Notes: generated by a model from the sequence alone, not told the origin. Shown: positions 42,097 to 51,118, numbered from the stretch's first letter. The stretch is 64,000 nucleotides of DNA from Aliihoeflea sp023389195 (GCA_023389195.1 JAEWET010000028.1:1-64000); one strand, 5' to 3'. Program-made: numbers and translations.

Positions 42097-42978
42097 TCAG
42101 GCGGCGCGATCCTCGCTATCGCGCCCGGCCTGCCGCGCAACCGGCTTCATGTCGATGAAGGCCTTGATCGGGCGGTGGTCGGAGGCGATCCGGGCAAGGT
42201 CGGAATCGTGCACTTCGAGCTTGGCTACGAGGCTTTCCGGCGTGCCGAAGATGCGGTCGAGCGCCAGCACTGGGTAGCGCGCGGGAAAGCTCGGCAGCGC
42301 CTCGCTCGGCCCGAAGGAGGCGGGCAGGCGGGTCAGCGACGAGCGCCGTCCGAGCCGCCATTCGTTCAAATCGCCGAGGATCAGCGTCGGCTTGGTGCCG
42401 CATTCGGAAACTTCGGCGATCAGCGTCTCGATCTGCCTTTTCCGTGAATGCCGCAGGAGGCCGAGATGGGCGGCGATGACGCGCAGGACGCCGCCCTTGA
42501 CCTCGAGGTCGACGACGATCGCGCCGCGCGGCTCTGCGCCGGGCAGCTTCAGCTTCTGCACGTCGCGCACCGCGCCCTCGCGGTAGAGAAGCGCGTTGCC
42601 GTGCCAGCCATGGCCGGTGGCGTGAGCGGCGACGGGAACATGCGTGAGGCCCAGCTTCTCCTCGATGTGGAGCAGGTCGAGCAGGCCGTCGCGAGTGCCG
42701 AAGCGGCGGTCGGCCTCCTGGATGGCGACGATGTCCGCACCCAGTTCGTCGATCACGGCGGCGGTGCGCATCGGGTCGAAGCGGCCATCCGTGCCGACGC
42801 ATTTGTGAATGTTGTAGGAGGCGACGACGAGGTCCGCGCTGTCCCCCGCGCCGTCATGGCGTTCATAGACGGTCTGGGCGTCGCGCAGATTGGCGATAAG
42901 CCGCGAGTTCCTGATCGTCTTCATCCTGCCGATCCGGCGCAAAGCCTTCATTACATCATCCGGGGTCTGGTCGAGCAT
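42097..42978 (-). CDS. Endonuclease/exonuclease/phosphatase family protein
   Basis: A 293-residue soluble protein with the EEP superfamily active-site motifs: ASYNIHKCVGTDG (Asn), DIVAIQEADRRFG (metal-binding Glu), GNALLYRE, IAAHLGLL, LILGDLNEW (Asp/Asn pair) and ASDHRPIKAFID (catalytic Asp-His). This fold includes DNases and phosphodiesterases acting on nucleic acids, lipids or inositol phosphates. It sits between the end-joining genes and cardiolipin synthase-like genes, so either a DNA or a lipid substrate is possible. Confidence 0.88.
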   Translation of the reverse strand: MLDQTPDDVMKALRRIGRMKTIRNSRLIANLRDAQTVYERHDGAGDSADLVVASYNIHKCVGTDGRFDPMRTAAVIDELGADIVAIQEADRRFGTRDGLLDLLHIEEKLGLTHVPVAAHATGHGWHGNALLYREGAVRDVQKLKLPGAEPRGAIVVDLEVKGGVLRVIAAHLGLLRHSRKRQIETLIAEVSECGTKPTLILGDLNEWRLGRRSSLTRLPASFGPSEALPSFPARYPVLALDRIFGTPESLVAKLEVHDSDLARIASDHRPIKAFIDMKPVARQAGRDSEDRAA

Positions 42979-43058
42979 CGCGTCATGCTAACGCCATTCG
43001 CATTGATCCGTTGCAAATACGACGATCCGGCGGGCGAAGGCGTCACGATCGGTTTACC

Positions 43059-44501
43059 TCAAAGATAGGGGGACGCCAGCCAGACGATGCGGTTGCGCAG
43101 GCGCTTGAGGAAGGGCCGGCCGGTCAGCGTCGCCAGCGTCTCCTCCTGCCCGCCCTCGATGCGGCGCTTCAGATGCGCTTCGATATCGGCGGCGAAGTCG
43201 CGGTCGAAGATTTCGACGTCGAACTCGAAGTTCAGCCGCAGCGAGCGCGTGTCCATGTTGGACGAGCCGATCAGCGACCAGGTGCCGTCGACGGTCAGGA
43301 GTTTTGAATGGTCGAACGGGCCGTCCGAACGCCAGACACGGCAGCCCGGCCCGATCACCTGATCGAGCTGCGACGTCATCGCGTAATCGACGAGGCGCAG
43401 ATTGTTCGCGGCGGGGATGACGATGTCGACCTCGACGCCGCGTCGCGCGGCCGAGGCGAGCGCACCGACGATCTGCAGGTCCGGCAGGAAATAGGGCGAG
43501 GCGATCATCAGCCGGCGGCGGGCGACGGCCGCCGCGCCCATCACCATCGCATGGGTGGCGTCGAGCCGCGTGTCGGGTCCGGAGAAGATCACCCGGGCGA
43601 TGGACGAACCGGTGAGCGCGGGCGTCGCCGAGCGCCAGACCTGGCCGTCGAGCCGCTCCTTCGCGACGAAGAACCAGTCATCGGCGAAGACGGCGAAGAA
43701 TTGCGAGACGACCGGGCCGGTGACGCGGAAATGGAGATCTCGATGCGGCTCGCGGTTTTCCGGTGAGGTGACGAAGCCCTCTCGAATGTTCATGCCGCCG
43801 GTGAAGCCGACGCGGCCGTCGACGACCATGATCTTGCGGTGGTTGCGCAGATTCGCATAGGGCAGGCGAAAGCCGATGATGTTGCCGAGGAAGAGCCGGT
43901 TCGGAACGCCGCCATCGCGAAGCTGCTGGCGGATCGAGGGGCGCGAATAGCGCGCTCCGACGGCGTCGATCAGCACCCGCACCTCGACCCCGCGCCTTCG
44001 CGCGCGCACCAGCGCATCGGCGACCTGCCGGCCGGCCGCGTCATTGTCGAAGATGTAGCTCGACATCACGACGAAGCGGTTTGCCGCGTCGATTTCGGCG
44101 ATCATCGCCGGGTAGGTCTCGTCGCCGCCGTGAAGCGTCTCGACCTCGTTTCCGGCGGTCAGCCAGAAGGGCGAGACGCGGTCGCCGAGCGTCTTGATCG
44201 CCTGGAAGCGCGGCTCGGCATGGATCGCCTCGAAGGCCATGCCGGATTCGACGCCCGCAGCCGCCTGCACTTCGGCGCTCGACTTCATCTTCCCGATCGT
44301 CTCGCGGCGGATGCGATTGATGCCGGCGATGGCGTAGATCGCCGCGCCGAGGATCGGCGACAAAAGGATGATGCCGACCCAGCCGATCGCCGCGCGCACG
44401 TCGTCCTTCGTCATCGCGGCATGGATCGCCGCCGGAATTCCGAAGGCGAGGCCGAGGACGAACAGGATGTAGGGCCAGTATTCCTGGAGGGTCGCGTACA
44501 T
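43059..44501 (-). CDS. cls: Phospholipase D-type cardiolipin synthase
   Basis: Membrane enzyme making cardiolipin from two phosphatidylglycerols. The 480 residues have two N-terminal membrane helices (YWPYILFVLGLAFGIPAAIHAA and AIGWVGIILLSPILGAAIYAI) and two HKD motifs: NHRKIMVVDGRVGFTGG (about residue 220) and DHSKLLTVDGTWSLIGSSNMDTRSL (about residue 400). It is divergent from a second PLD-family gene at 44634. Confidence 0.94.
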   Translation of the reverse strand: MYATLQEYWPYILFVLGLAFGIPAAIHAAMTKDDVRAAIGWVGIILLSPILGAAIYAIAGINRIRRETIGKMKSSAEVQAAAGVESGMAFEAIHAEPRFQAIKTLGDRVSPFWLTAGNEVETLHGGDETYPAMIAEIDAANRFVVMSSYIFDNDAAGRQVADALVRARRRGVEVRVLIDAVGARYSRPSIRQQLRDGGVPNRLFLGNIIGFRLPYANLRNHRKIMVVDGRVGFTGGMNIREGFVTSPENREPHRDLHFRVTGPVVSQFFAVFADDWFFVAKERLDGQVWRSATPALTGSSIARVIFSGPDTRLDATHAMVMGAAAVARRRLMIASPYFLPDLQIVGALASAARRGVEVDIVIPAANNLRLVDYAMTSQLDQVIGPGCRVWRSDGPFDHSKLLTVDGTWSLIGSSNMDTRSLRLNFEFDVEIFDRDFAADIEAHLKRRIEGGQEETLATLTGRPFLKRLRNRIVWLASPYL

Positions 44502-44633
44502 CGTTGCCTTTGGTCAGTTCCGACAAACGCCCTTGCGCGCCGGACGATCCATCCGGTGGATCATGACGCATTTGGCGCTGTCAACCGATGCCGCATGATG
44601 GCACAAGCGGGGAAGGGACGGCGCGGGGGTTCG

Positions 44634-45911
44634 ATGGACTGGCGGTTTGCACTCAAGATCGGCGGCTTTCTCGTCGCCACGGCGGCGCTTAGCCTTCTCG
44701 CCGTCAATCTCATGCCGGAGGATACCGACATCACGCGGCCGGTACCGCATGTCGTCGCGGTGTCCGACCCGGCCTTCCTGCGCACCATGCACTCGGTCTT
44801 CGACGGCAACATCGCCGGCGGGCATGCGATCCAGACGCTGGTCAATGGCGAGGAAATCTTCCCGCCGATGCTGGAGGCCATCGAGGCGGCCGAGATCAGC
44901 ATCAATTTCGAGACCTATATCTACTGGTCGGGCGAGATCGCGCTGACCTTTGCCAACACCCTCGCCGAAAAGGCGCGCGAGGGCGTGCCGGTGCGGGTGC
45001 TGGTCGACGCGGTCGGCAGCCTGCCCTTCGACGAGGACATCATCTCGATCATGACCGACGCCGGCGTCGCCTTCGAGCGGTTTCGGCCGGTGCGCTGGTA
45101 CACGCTCGACCGCGTCAACTACCGCACCCACCGCAAGCTCCTGATCGTCGACGGGCGGATCGGCTTCACCGGCGGCGTCGGCATCGGCGACGAGTGGCTG
45201 GGCGATGCGCGCAATCCGGCCGAATGGCGCGACAATCACTACAGCGTCCAAGGTCCGGTCGTCGCCGACATGCAGGGCGCCTTCGCCGAGAACTGGCTGG
45301 AGGCGACCGGCGAGGTGCTGCAGGGCGACGCTTTCTATCCCGAGCTCGAACCAGCCGGCGACCTTCTCGCCCAGCATGTGAAATCGTCGCCCAATGGCGG
45401 CGCGAAATCGATGCACCAGATGCTGTTGATGGCGATGGCCGGAGCGACCGAACACATCCGCATCGCCATGGCCTATTTCGTGCCGGACGATGTCTCCATC
45501 GCGCAATTGGTCGAGGCGCGGGCGCGCGGGGTCGAAGTCGATATCATCGTGCCCAGCGCGCTGACCGACGTTCCGATCGTCCGCCACGGCTCACGCCATT
45601 TCTGGGGCGACCTCCTGGAAGCCGGCGTGCGCATCCACGAGTACCAGCCGACCATGTACCACCCGAAAGTGCTCATCATCGACCGCTACTGGGCGACCAT
45701 CGGCTCGACCAATCTCGACGAACGCTCCTTCCGCCTGAACGACGAGTCCAACCTCAACGTCTATGACGAGACCTTCGCGCAGACGCAGATCGACGTGTTC
45801 GACGCCGATCTCGCGCTGTCGGACGAGGTGACGCTGGAGGAATGGCGGAACCGCGGGATGTGGGAGAAGACGAAGGACTGGGCGGCGAGCTGGTTCAGGA
45901 CGCAGCTTTAG
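44634..45911 (+). CDS. Second phospholipase D/cardiolipin synthase-like protein
   Basis: A 425-residue PLD-superfamily protein with one N-terminal membrane helix (FALKIGGFLVATAALSLLAVNLM) and two HKD motifs: THRKLLIVDGRIGFTGG and YHPKVLIIDRYWATIGSTNLDERSF. ATG at 44634 (GGGGG upstream) is preferred over an in-frame ATG at 44595, which has no ribosome binding site. The substrate may be phosphatidylglycerol or another phospholipid. Divergent from cls with 132 bases between. Confidence 0.92.
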   Translation: MDWRFALKIGGFLVATAALSLLAVNLMPEDTDITRPVPHVVAVSDPAFLRTMHSVFDGNIAGGHAIQTLVNGEEIFPPMLEAIEAAEISINFETYIYWSGEIALTFANTLAEKAREGVPVRVLVDAVGSLPFDEDIISIMTDAGVAFERFRPVRWYTLDRVNYRTHRKLLIVDGRIGFTGGVGIGDEWLGDARNPAEWRDNHYSVQGPVVADMQGAFAENWLEATGEVLQGDAFYPELEPAGDLLAQHVKSSPNGGAKSMHQMLLMAMAGATEHIRIAMAYFVPDDVSIAQLVEARARGVEVDIIVPSALTDVPIVRHGSRHFWGDLLEAGVRIHEYQPTMYHPKVLIIDRYWATIGSTNLDERSFRLNDESNLNVYDETFAQTQIDVFDADLALSDEVTLEEWRNRGMWEKTKDWAASWFRTQL

Positions 45912-45925
45912 CGGCTGCGCCAAAG

Positions 45926-46064
45926 CGCCCCCTCCGCCTCGCATTCGCTCGGCACCTCCCCCGCTTCGCAGGGGAGGATCGACCGTCATGAACGGCCGCG
46001 ATCTTGCTCCTCCCCAGCGAAGCGGGGGAGGGGGACCGCCGCAGGCGGTGGAGGGGGCGCGGGT
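45926..46064. repeat. Palindromic element between convergent PLD and dipeptidase genes
   Basis: Arms of about 50 bases at each end are imperfect reverse complements (outer CGCCCCCTCC with GGAGGGGGCG; inner CCTCCCCCGCTTCGC with GCGAAGCGGGGGAGG), with a loop of about 35 bases. It fills the 162-base gap between two converging genes and may end both transcripts. Confidence 0.8.
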
Positions 46065-46073
46065 TCGAAGTTG

Positions 46074-47138
46074 CTAACCGCCCCAAGTCTCCTTCAACAC
46101 CCGCAGCCAGTTGCCGAAGCACAGTTTCCCGATCTCGGCCTCGCCATAACCATGCGCGCGCATCGCATCCACGAGCTTCGGCAGTCCCGCAGCATCGCCG
46201 AGCACCTGCGGGACCATCGCGCCGTCGAAATCCGAGCCGAGGCCGACCGAATCGATGCCCGCGTTCTCGACCATGTGGTCGATGTGCCGCAGCATGATCT
46301 CGAACGGCGTGTCGGGGCGCATGCGGCCGTCGGTGCGCAGGAAGGCGGTGGCGTAGTTCAGACCGGCGATGCCCTTCGTCTCGCCGATCGCCCTCAACTG
46401 GTCGTCCGTGAGGTTGCGCGCGTGGGGCGTGATCGCGTGGGCGTTGGAATGGGACGCGATGAGCGGGGCGTCGGACAGGTCCGCGACGTCCCAGAAGCCC
46501 TTTTCGGTGATGTGCGACAGGTCGAAGGCGATGCGGAGCGCGTTGCAGCGGCTAACGAGCTCGCGGCCGAGATCGGTCAGGCCGGGGCCGGTGTCGGGCG
46601 TCGAGGGAAAGCGGAAGGGCACGCCGTGGCCGAAGATGTTCGGCCGGCTCCAGACGGGACCCAGCGAACGCAGGCCGGCGGCGTGGAGCACGTCGAGATT
46701 GTTGAAATCCGCGTCGATCGCCTCGGCGCCTTCGATGTGGAGCACGGCGGCGAAATTGCCGGCGTCGACCGTGGCTGAGATTTCCGCTGCCGTGCGGCAG
46801 ACTTTCAACCGGCCTTCGGACCTCGCCTCGATGCGCAACAGCAGTGCCGCCATCGCCATCGTCTCGGCCAGTGCGGCATCCGCGGCGCAGCGGTCGGGCA
46901 GGGGCGCGTCATAGGTCGGCTGGCTCATGATCGCCTCGACATCGGCCGCCTTGCCGGGCGAGGGGATGAAGATCGCGAAGAGCCCTGCGCGCAAGCCGCC
47001 TTCCAGCGCGCGCGGCAGGTCGATATGGCCGCCGACGCCGCCATGCAGGAAATCGGCCACCGGATCGGCGCTCTTCCTCAGGTGAAGCCGCAGCAGCGTG
47101 TCGTTGTGGCCGTCGAAGATGGGGGTCGTTTTCTGCAT
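46074..47138 (-). CDS. Membrane dipeptidase (M19 family)
   Basis: Zinc-dependent dipeptidase of 354 residues. The N-terminal metal ligand pair is in IFDGHNDTLLRL, a bridging Glu in VLHIEGAEAID, and later His ligands lie in LIASHSNAHAITPHARNLTDDQLRAIGETKGIAGLNY and the Asp region in DSVGLGSDFDGAMVPQVLGDAAGLPKL. There is no signal peptide, so it is probably cytoplasmic despite the family name. Substrate unknown; bacterial members hydrolyse dipeptides including D-amino acid forms. Confidence 0.93.
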   Translation of the reverse strand: MQKTTPIFDGHNDTLLRLHLRKSADPVADFLHGGVGGHIDLPRALEGGLRAGLFAIFIPSPGKAADVEAIMSQPTYDAPLPDRCAADAALAETMAMAALLLRIEARSEGRLKVCRTAAEISATVDAGNFAAVLHIEGAEAIDADFNNLDVLHAAGLRSLGPVWSRPNIFGHGVPFRFPSTPDTGPGLTDLGRELVSRCNALRIAFDLSHITEKGFWDVADLSDAPLIASHSNAHAITPHARNLTDDQLRAIGETKGIAGLNYATAFLRTDGRMRPDTPFEIMLRHIDHMVENAGIDSVGLGSDFDGAMVPQVLGDAAGLPKLVDAMRAHGYGEAEIGKLCFGNWLRVLKETWGG

Positions 47139-47297
47139 CAGGTTTCGATTCGCCTTCTGGTCGCAAGTCTTTGGATTCGCAGTAAAGCATATCCACCCTG
47201 AGGCAATCGCGACATTGCCGTCTGGACTAGGGGCGCGGCGCGACTTGGGCCAAGCGCACCGATTGTCCTTTTCCTGTGCCGGCTATAGTCCGGGGCC

Positions 47298-48140
47298 ATG
47301 AGCCTCACCGTCATCGCCATCGTCCTTGCCTCCGCCCTGATGCATGCGGGCTGGAACGCCGTCCTGCGCTTTCGCGGCGACCGCATCGCGCTGATGACGA
47401 TGCTGGCGGCGATGAGTGCGCTGATCGCGCTGCCGGGGCTGTTCTTCATCGACTTTCCCCGCGCCGAGGCGTGGCCGTGGCTGACACTCTCGGTCTGCCT
47501 TCATCTCGGTTACAACGTCTTCCTCGCCAATGCCTATGCGCATGGCGAACTCGGGCAGATCTATCCGCTGGCGCGCGGTTCGGCGCCGATGCTGACGCTC
47601 GCCGCCAGCATCCTGTTGCTGGGTGAAGACCTGACGCCCTTCGCGACGATCGGCATCATCGTGCTCGGGCTCGGCATCGTGACGCTGTCGCTCGATGGCG
47701 GCGTGAAGGCGCTGAGGGCCTCGCCCCGCGGGCTGGTCTTCGCGCTCATCACCGCCGTCTTCATCACCGGCTATACGTTGTCGGATGGCATCGGCGCGCG
47801 GGCGGCGGGCGACCCGCATGCCTATGTGTTGTGGCTCTTCGTCCTCGACGGCATCCCGCTTCTCGCCTGGGCCTTCTGGCGGCAGGGCAAGGCGACCGGG
47901 CGGATGATCGCGCAGAACTGGAAGGCGGGCTTCATCGCCGGGGCGCTGTCGCTCGGTGCCTACTGGATCGCGATCTGGGGCTTTACCGTCGCGCCGATCG
48001 CGCTGGTGGCGGCGCTGCGCGAGACGAGCGTCGTCTTCGCGGTCATCATCGGCGTCTTGTTTCTCGGCGAGAAGATCAAGGCGCAGCGCGTTCTCGCGAT
48101 CCTCATCGTCATCGCCGGCCTCGTGCTGATGCGCCTATAG
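47298..48140 (+). CDS. EamA/DMT-family transporter
   Basis: A 280-residue membrane protein with about ten hydrophobic segments in two repeated halves. The N-terminal EamA unit includes VIAIVLASALMHAGWNAVLRFRGDRIALMTML and QIYPLARGSAPMLTLAASILLLGEDLTPFATIGIIVLGLGIV, and the second ends in VAALRETSVVFAVIIGVLFLGEKIKAQRVLAILIVIAGLVLMRL. Family members export amino acids or other metabolites, but the substrate cannot be predicted. The gene stands alone. Confidence 0.93.
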   Translation: MSLTVIAIVLASALMHAGWNAVLRFRGDRIALMTMLAAMSALIALPGLFFIDFPRAEAWPWLTLSVCLHLGYNVFLANAYAHGELGQIYPLARGSAPMLTLAASILLLGEDLTPFATIGIIVLGLGIVTLSLDGGVKALRASPRGLVFALITAVFITGYTLSDGIGARAAGDPHAYVLWLFVLDGIPLLAWAFWRQGKATGRMIAQNWKAGFIAGALSLGAYWIAIWGFTVAPIALVAALRETSVVFAVIIGVLFLGEKIKAQRVLAILIVIAGLVLMRL

Positions 48141-48166
48141 AAAAAGGGCGGCTTTCGCCGCCCTTC
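48141..48166 (-). terminator. Terminator of the metNIQ operon
   Basis: A 9-base stem (48144-48152 with 48157-48165) and a TTTC/GAAA tetraloop in the gap between eamA and metQ, with a TTTTT run following in the minus direction. It may also work less well for the plus-strand transporter gene. Confidence 0.85.
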
Positions 48167-48173
48167 CAGAGAC

Positions 48174-48953
48174 TTACCAGGCCGTGAGAACCGAACCCTT
48201 GAAGGTCTCGTTGACGAAGGCCTTCACCTCGTCATTGTGGTAGGCCGCGACGAGCTTGGCGACCCATTCGGCATCCTTGTCGGCGGTGTTGACCGCGATC
48301 AGATTGACGTAGGGCGCCTTGGCGCCTTCCTTCAGGATCGGGTCGTTGGCCGGGTCGAGGCCGGCTTCCAGCGCGTAGTTGGTGTTGATCGCGGAAGCGT
48401 CCGTGTCGGCGAGCGAGCGGGGAAGCTGGGCGGCGTCGAGTTCGACGAAGTTGAAGTTCTTCGGGTTCTCGGTGATGTCGGCGATGGTGACGTTCAGGCC
48501 CTTGTCGGGGTCGAGCGTGATCGCGCCCGAGTCTGCGACGACGAGCAGCGCGCGGCCGCCATTGGTCGGGTCGTTCGGAATCCCGATGGTCGCGCCGTCG
48601 GGAAGGGCGTCGAAGCTGTCGTGCTTTTCCGAATAGATGCCCATCGGGAAGTTGACCGTGTAGGCCACGTCGACGATCTCGAAGCCGCGGTCGCGGACCT
48701 GGTTGTCGAGATAGGGCTTGTGCTGGAACGAGTTGGCCTGGAGCTCGCCATCGTTCAGCGCCTGGTTCGGCACGACGTAGTCGGAGAATTCGAGAATCTC
48801 GATCTCGAGCCCGTCGGCGGCGGCGATTTCCTTCACCTTCTCCATGATCTGCGCGTGCGGTCCGGGCGTCACGCCGATCTTGATCTCCTGAGCCAAGGCA
48901 GAGCCGGCGAGGAGGGCGGCAAATGCCGTGCCGAGTGCGAGTTTCTTCAACAT
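48174..48953 (-). CDS. metQ: Methionine ABC transporter substrate-binding protein MetQ
   Basis: Binding protein of the NlpA/MetQ family, 259 residues. The signal peptide KKLALGTAFAALLAGSALAQ lacks a lipobox Cys, so it appears to be a soluble periplasmic protein rather than the lipoprotein seen in enterics. The mature part has EIKIGVTPGPHAQIMEKVKEIAA, DYVVPNQALNDGELQANSFQHKPYLDNQV and FVELDAAQLPRSLADTDASAINTNYALEAGL. It is last in the metN-metI-metQ operon, 51 bases after metI. Confidence 0.95.
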   Translation of the reverse strand: MLKKLALGTAFAALLAGSALAQEIKIGVTPGPHAQIMEKVKEIAAADGLEIEILEFSDYVVPNQALNDGELQANSFQHKPYLDNQVRDRGFEIVDVAYTVNFPMGIYSEKHDSFDALPDGATIGIPNDPTNGGRALLVVADSGAITLDPDKGLNVTIADITENPKNFNFVELDAAQLPRSLADTDASAINTNYALEAGLDPANDPILKEGAKAPYVNLIAVNTADKDAEWVAKLVAAYHNDEVKAFVNETFKGSVLTAW

Positions 48954-49004
48954 TTTCCAGTGTCTCCGTTTGGGATCAGATGGATTGATTCAGCGCGTTG
49001 CCAA

Positions 49005-49670
49005 TTATCTGGGGCGGGCGCGCTTGTCGAAATGGCGGGCGAGGCGGTCGCCGGCCGATTGCACGAGCTGGACGAGCACGATCAGCACGACGACGACCGC
49101 GAGCATCACGTCGGGCATGAAGCGCTGGTAGCCGTAGCGGATGCCAAGGTCGCCGAGGCCCCCGCCGCCGACCGCGCCGACCATGGCCGAATAGCCGATC
49201 AGGCTGACGATGGTCAGCGTCAGCGCCAGCGTGATGCCGGGGCGGGCTTCGGCGAGCAGAACCTTCCAGACGATCTGGAACGGCGAGGCGCCCATCGCCC
49301 GCGCGGTCTCGATCAGGCCCGGATCGACCTCGCGGATGGCCGATTCCACTAGCCGCGCGACGAACGGGATCGTCGCGATGGTCAGGGGCACGATGGCCGC
49401 CGTGGTGCCAATCGAGGTTCCCGCGACGAGTCGCGTGAAGGGGATGATCGCGACGACGAGGATGATGAAGGGCGTCGAGCGCGTGGCGTTGACGACGGCC
49501 CCGAGGACGCGGTTCGTCATCGGTGCGTGGAAGAGTTCGCCGCGCGCGGAAGTGGCGAGGAAGACGCCGAGCGGAATGCCGATCAGCGACCCGATGAGGG
49601 CCGCCACCGAGACCATGTGCAGCGTCTGTCCGGTGGCGCGGACGATGAGCCAGGCGATATCAGGCGACAT
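49005..49670 (-). CDS. metI: Methionine ABC transporter permease MetI
   Basis: Inner-membrane permease of 221 residues with five to six membrane segments and the EAA-type loop ETARAMGASPFQIVWKVLLAEARPGITLALTLTIVSLIGYSAMVGAVGGGGLGDLGIRYGYQRF, the hallmark of MetI. The start lies 11 bases inside the end of metN. Confidence 0.97.
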   Translation of the reverse strand: MSPDIAWLIVRATGQTLHMVSVAALIGSLIGIPLGVFLATSARGELFHAPMTNRVLGAVVNATRSTPFIILVVAIIPFTRLVAGTSIGTTAAIVPLTIATIPFVARLVESAIREVDPGLIETARAMGASPFQIVWKVLLAEARPGITLALTLTIVSLIGYSAMVGAVGGGGLGDLGIRYGYQRFMPDVMLAVVVVLIVLVQLVQSAGDRLARHFDKRARPR

Positions 49671-50754
49671 GGCCGAGCACCTCCGTAGTGAGGCCGAGCC
49701 CGGCGAGGAAGGTGCGGGTCTCGGCGATCTTAACGTCGCCGCCCTTGAAGGATACGATCAACGTGCCGAAGGGCTGGCCCGCGATCTCGTCGACCGCGCC
49801 GCCGAGGATGTTGACCTCGAGGCCGAGTTCCTTCGACAGGCGCGAAAGCACCGGGTCGGTGGCGTGGGTGCCGGTGAAGACGATGCGCAGCACCGCTTCG
49901 CTGCCGGGTGACGGCTCGGGCCTGATCCGTGCGGCGACGAATTCCGGCAGCGTCATGCCGGGAATGCCGGCGAGCAGCGCCTTGGTCGTCTCGTGCTGCG
50001 GGCGGGTGAATACGTCGAAGGTCGTCCCGCTCTCCACGATCCGCCCCTGTTCGATCACCGCGACGTAGTCGGCGATCGACTTCACCACTTCCATCTCATG
50101 GGTGATGAGGATGATCGTCAGACCGAGTTCCTGGTTGATGCGGCGCAGGAGCGCGAGCACCGAGAGCGTCGTTTCCGGATCGAGCGCCGAGGTCGCCTCG
50201 TCCGACAGCAAGAGCTTCGGCTGCATGGCGAGCGCGCGGGCGATGCCGACGCGCTGCTTCTGGCCGCCGGAAAGTTCGGACGGGTAGCGGTTGCGCTTGT
50301 CGGCGAGGCCGACGAGATCGAGCAGCGGCGTCACGCGCGCCTCGATCTCCTTCGCGGCGACGCCCGATATTTCGAGAGGCAGGGCGACATTGTCGTAGAC
50401 GGTGCGCGAGGACAGAAGATTGAAGTGCTGGAAGATCATGCCGATCTGCCGGCGCGTCTCGCGCAGGGCCTTTTCGCCCAGCGGCGCGATGTCGGTCCCG
50501 TCGACGAGCACCTTGCCGGAGGAGGGCTTTTCGAGGCCGTTGACGAGGCGGATCAGCGTCGACTTGCCGGCGCCGGAACGGCCGATGATCGCGGTGATCG
50601 AGCCGCGCGGCGCGGCAAGGTCGATGCTGTCGAGCGCGATGACCTCGCCCGAGGCGTGGCCGGCCGGGAAGCTCTTGGAGACGGATTCGAAGCGGACGAT
50701 AGCATCCTGAGACGCTGCCTGACCGGCCGATAGATTGCGGGGGGCCATGTTCAT
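49660..50754 (-). CDS. metN: Methionine ABC transporter ATP-binding protein MetN
   Basis: ATPase of the methionine importer. Walker A GRSGAGKSTLIRLVNGLE, the signature SGGQKQRVGIARALA, Walker B KLLLSDEATSALDPETT, H-loop IILITHEMEVV, and a C-terminal NIL regulatory domain (VLRIVFTGTHATDPVLSRLSKELGLEVNILGGAV ... FGTLIVSFKGGDVKIAETRTFLAGLGLTTEVLG) that senses methionine. Start choice is uncertain: 50754 has AGGA eight bases upstream; ATGs at 50763, 50748 and 50853 are also in frame. Length about 364 residues. Confidence 0.95.
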   Translation of the reverse strand: MNMAPRNLSAGQAASQDAIVRFESVSKSFPAGHASGEVIALDSIDLAAPRGSITAIIGRSGAGKSTLIRLVNGLEKPSSGKVLVDGTDIAPLGEKALRETRRQIGMIFQHFNLLSSRTVYDNVALPLEISGVAAKEIEARVTPLLDLVGLADKRNRYPSELSGGQKQRVGIARALAMQPKLLLSDEATSALDPETTLSVLALLRRINQELGLTIILITHEMEVVKSIADYVAVIEQGRIVESGTTFDVFTRPQHETTKALLAGIPGMTLPEFVAARIRPEPSPGSEAVLRIVFTGTHATDPVLSRLSKELGLEVNILGGAVDEIAGQPFGTLIVSFKGGDVKIAETRTFLAGLGLTTEVLGHVA

Positions 50755-50887
50755 GCCGGCCATCCTGCCGGTCGCGGGGAGTTCATCGTCGATGCCTTTC
50801 CGATCCGCCGGCTTCCTCCCAAAAGCTGCGGATGTCTTTGTGCTGGTCTTCATGGCGCGGTGACTACGCCTTCGTTCCGGCCGCGAC

Positions 50888-50926
50888 AATGCGCAAATTC
50901 GGGACGCAGTGTAGAGAATTTGCATT
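50888..50926. promoter_or_regulatory. Inverted repeat upstream of metN, possible operator or leader hairpin
   Basis: Left arm AATGCGCAAATTC (50888-50900) and right arm GAATTTGCATT (50916-50926) are reverse complements apart from one unpaired G and a shortfall at the end, with a 15-base loop. It is about 130 bases upstream of the metN start. A dimeric regulator site or a leader hairpin is possible; not matched to a known family. Confidence 0.45.
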
Positions 50927-50977
50927 CCAAGTTTGGCGGGTTGGCGGGAAAAGGATTTCGGGGGTTGGGCGAAGGCG

Positions 50978-51118
50978 ACCCCCACCCCATACCCCTCCCC
51001 ACAAGGAGGAGGGGGGCATGGACGCCGCGTTCCTTTTTCAACCAAGCTCCAGGCGGAAGAGAATGTGCGACGTCGGCGACCCCCCTCCTCCTTGTGGGGA
51101 GGGGTATGGGGTGGGGGT
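50978..51118. repeat. Perfect 39-bp palindromic element upstream of the copper chaperone gene
   Basis: Arms 50978-51016 and 51080-51118 are exact reverse complements over 39 bases, with a 63-base loop. The arm core CCCCTCCCCACAAGGAGGAG is a variant of that in the 1047-1227 and 14952-15095 elements, making this the third member of one family. It lies between divergent genes, so it is not simply a terminator. Confidence 0.88.

Noticed and set aside
43839..44633. Upstream extension of the second PLD gene
   Set aside because: The extra residues overlap cls on the opposite strand and have no conserved content or ribosome binding site.
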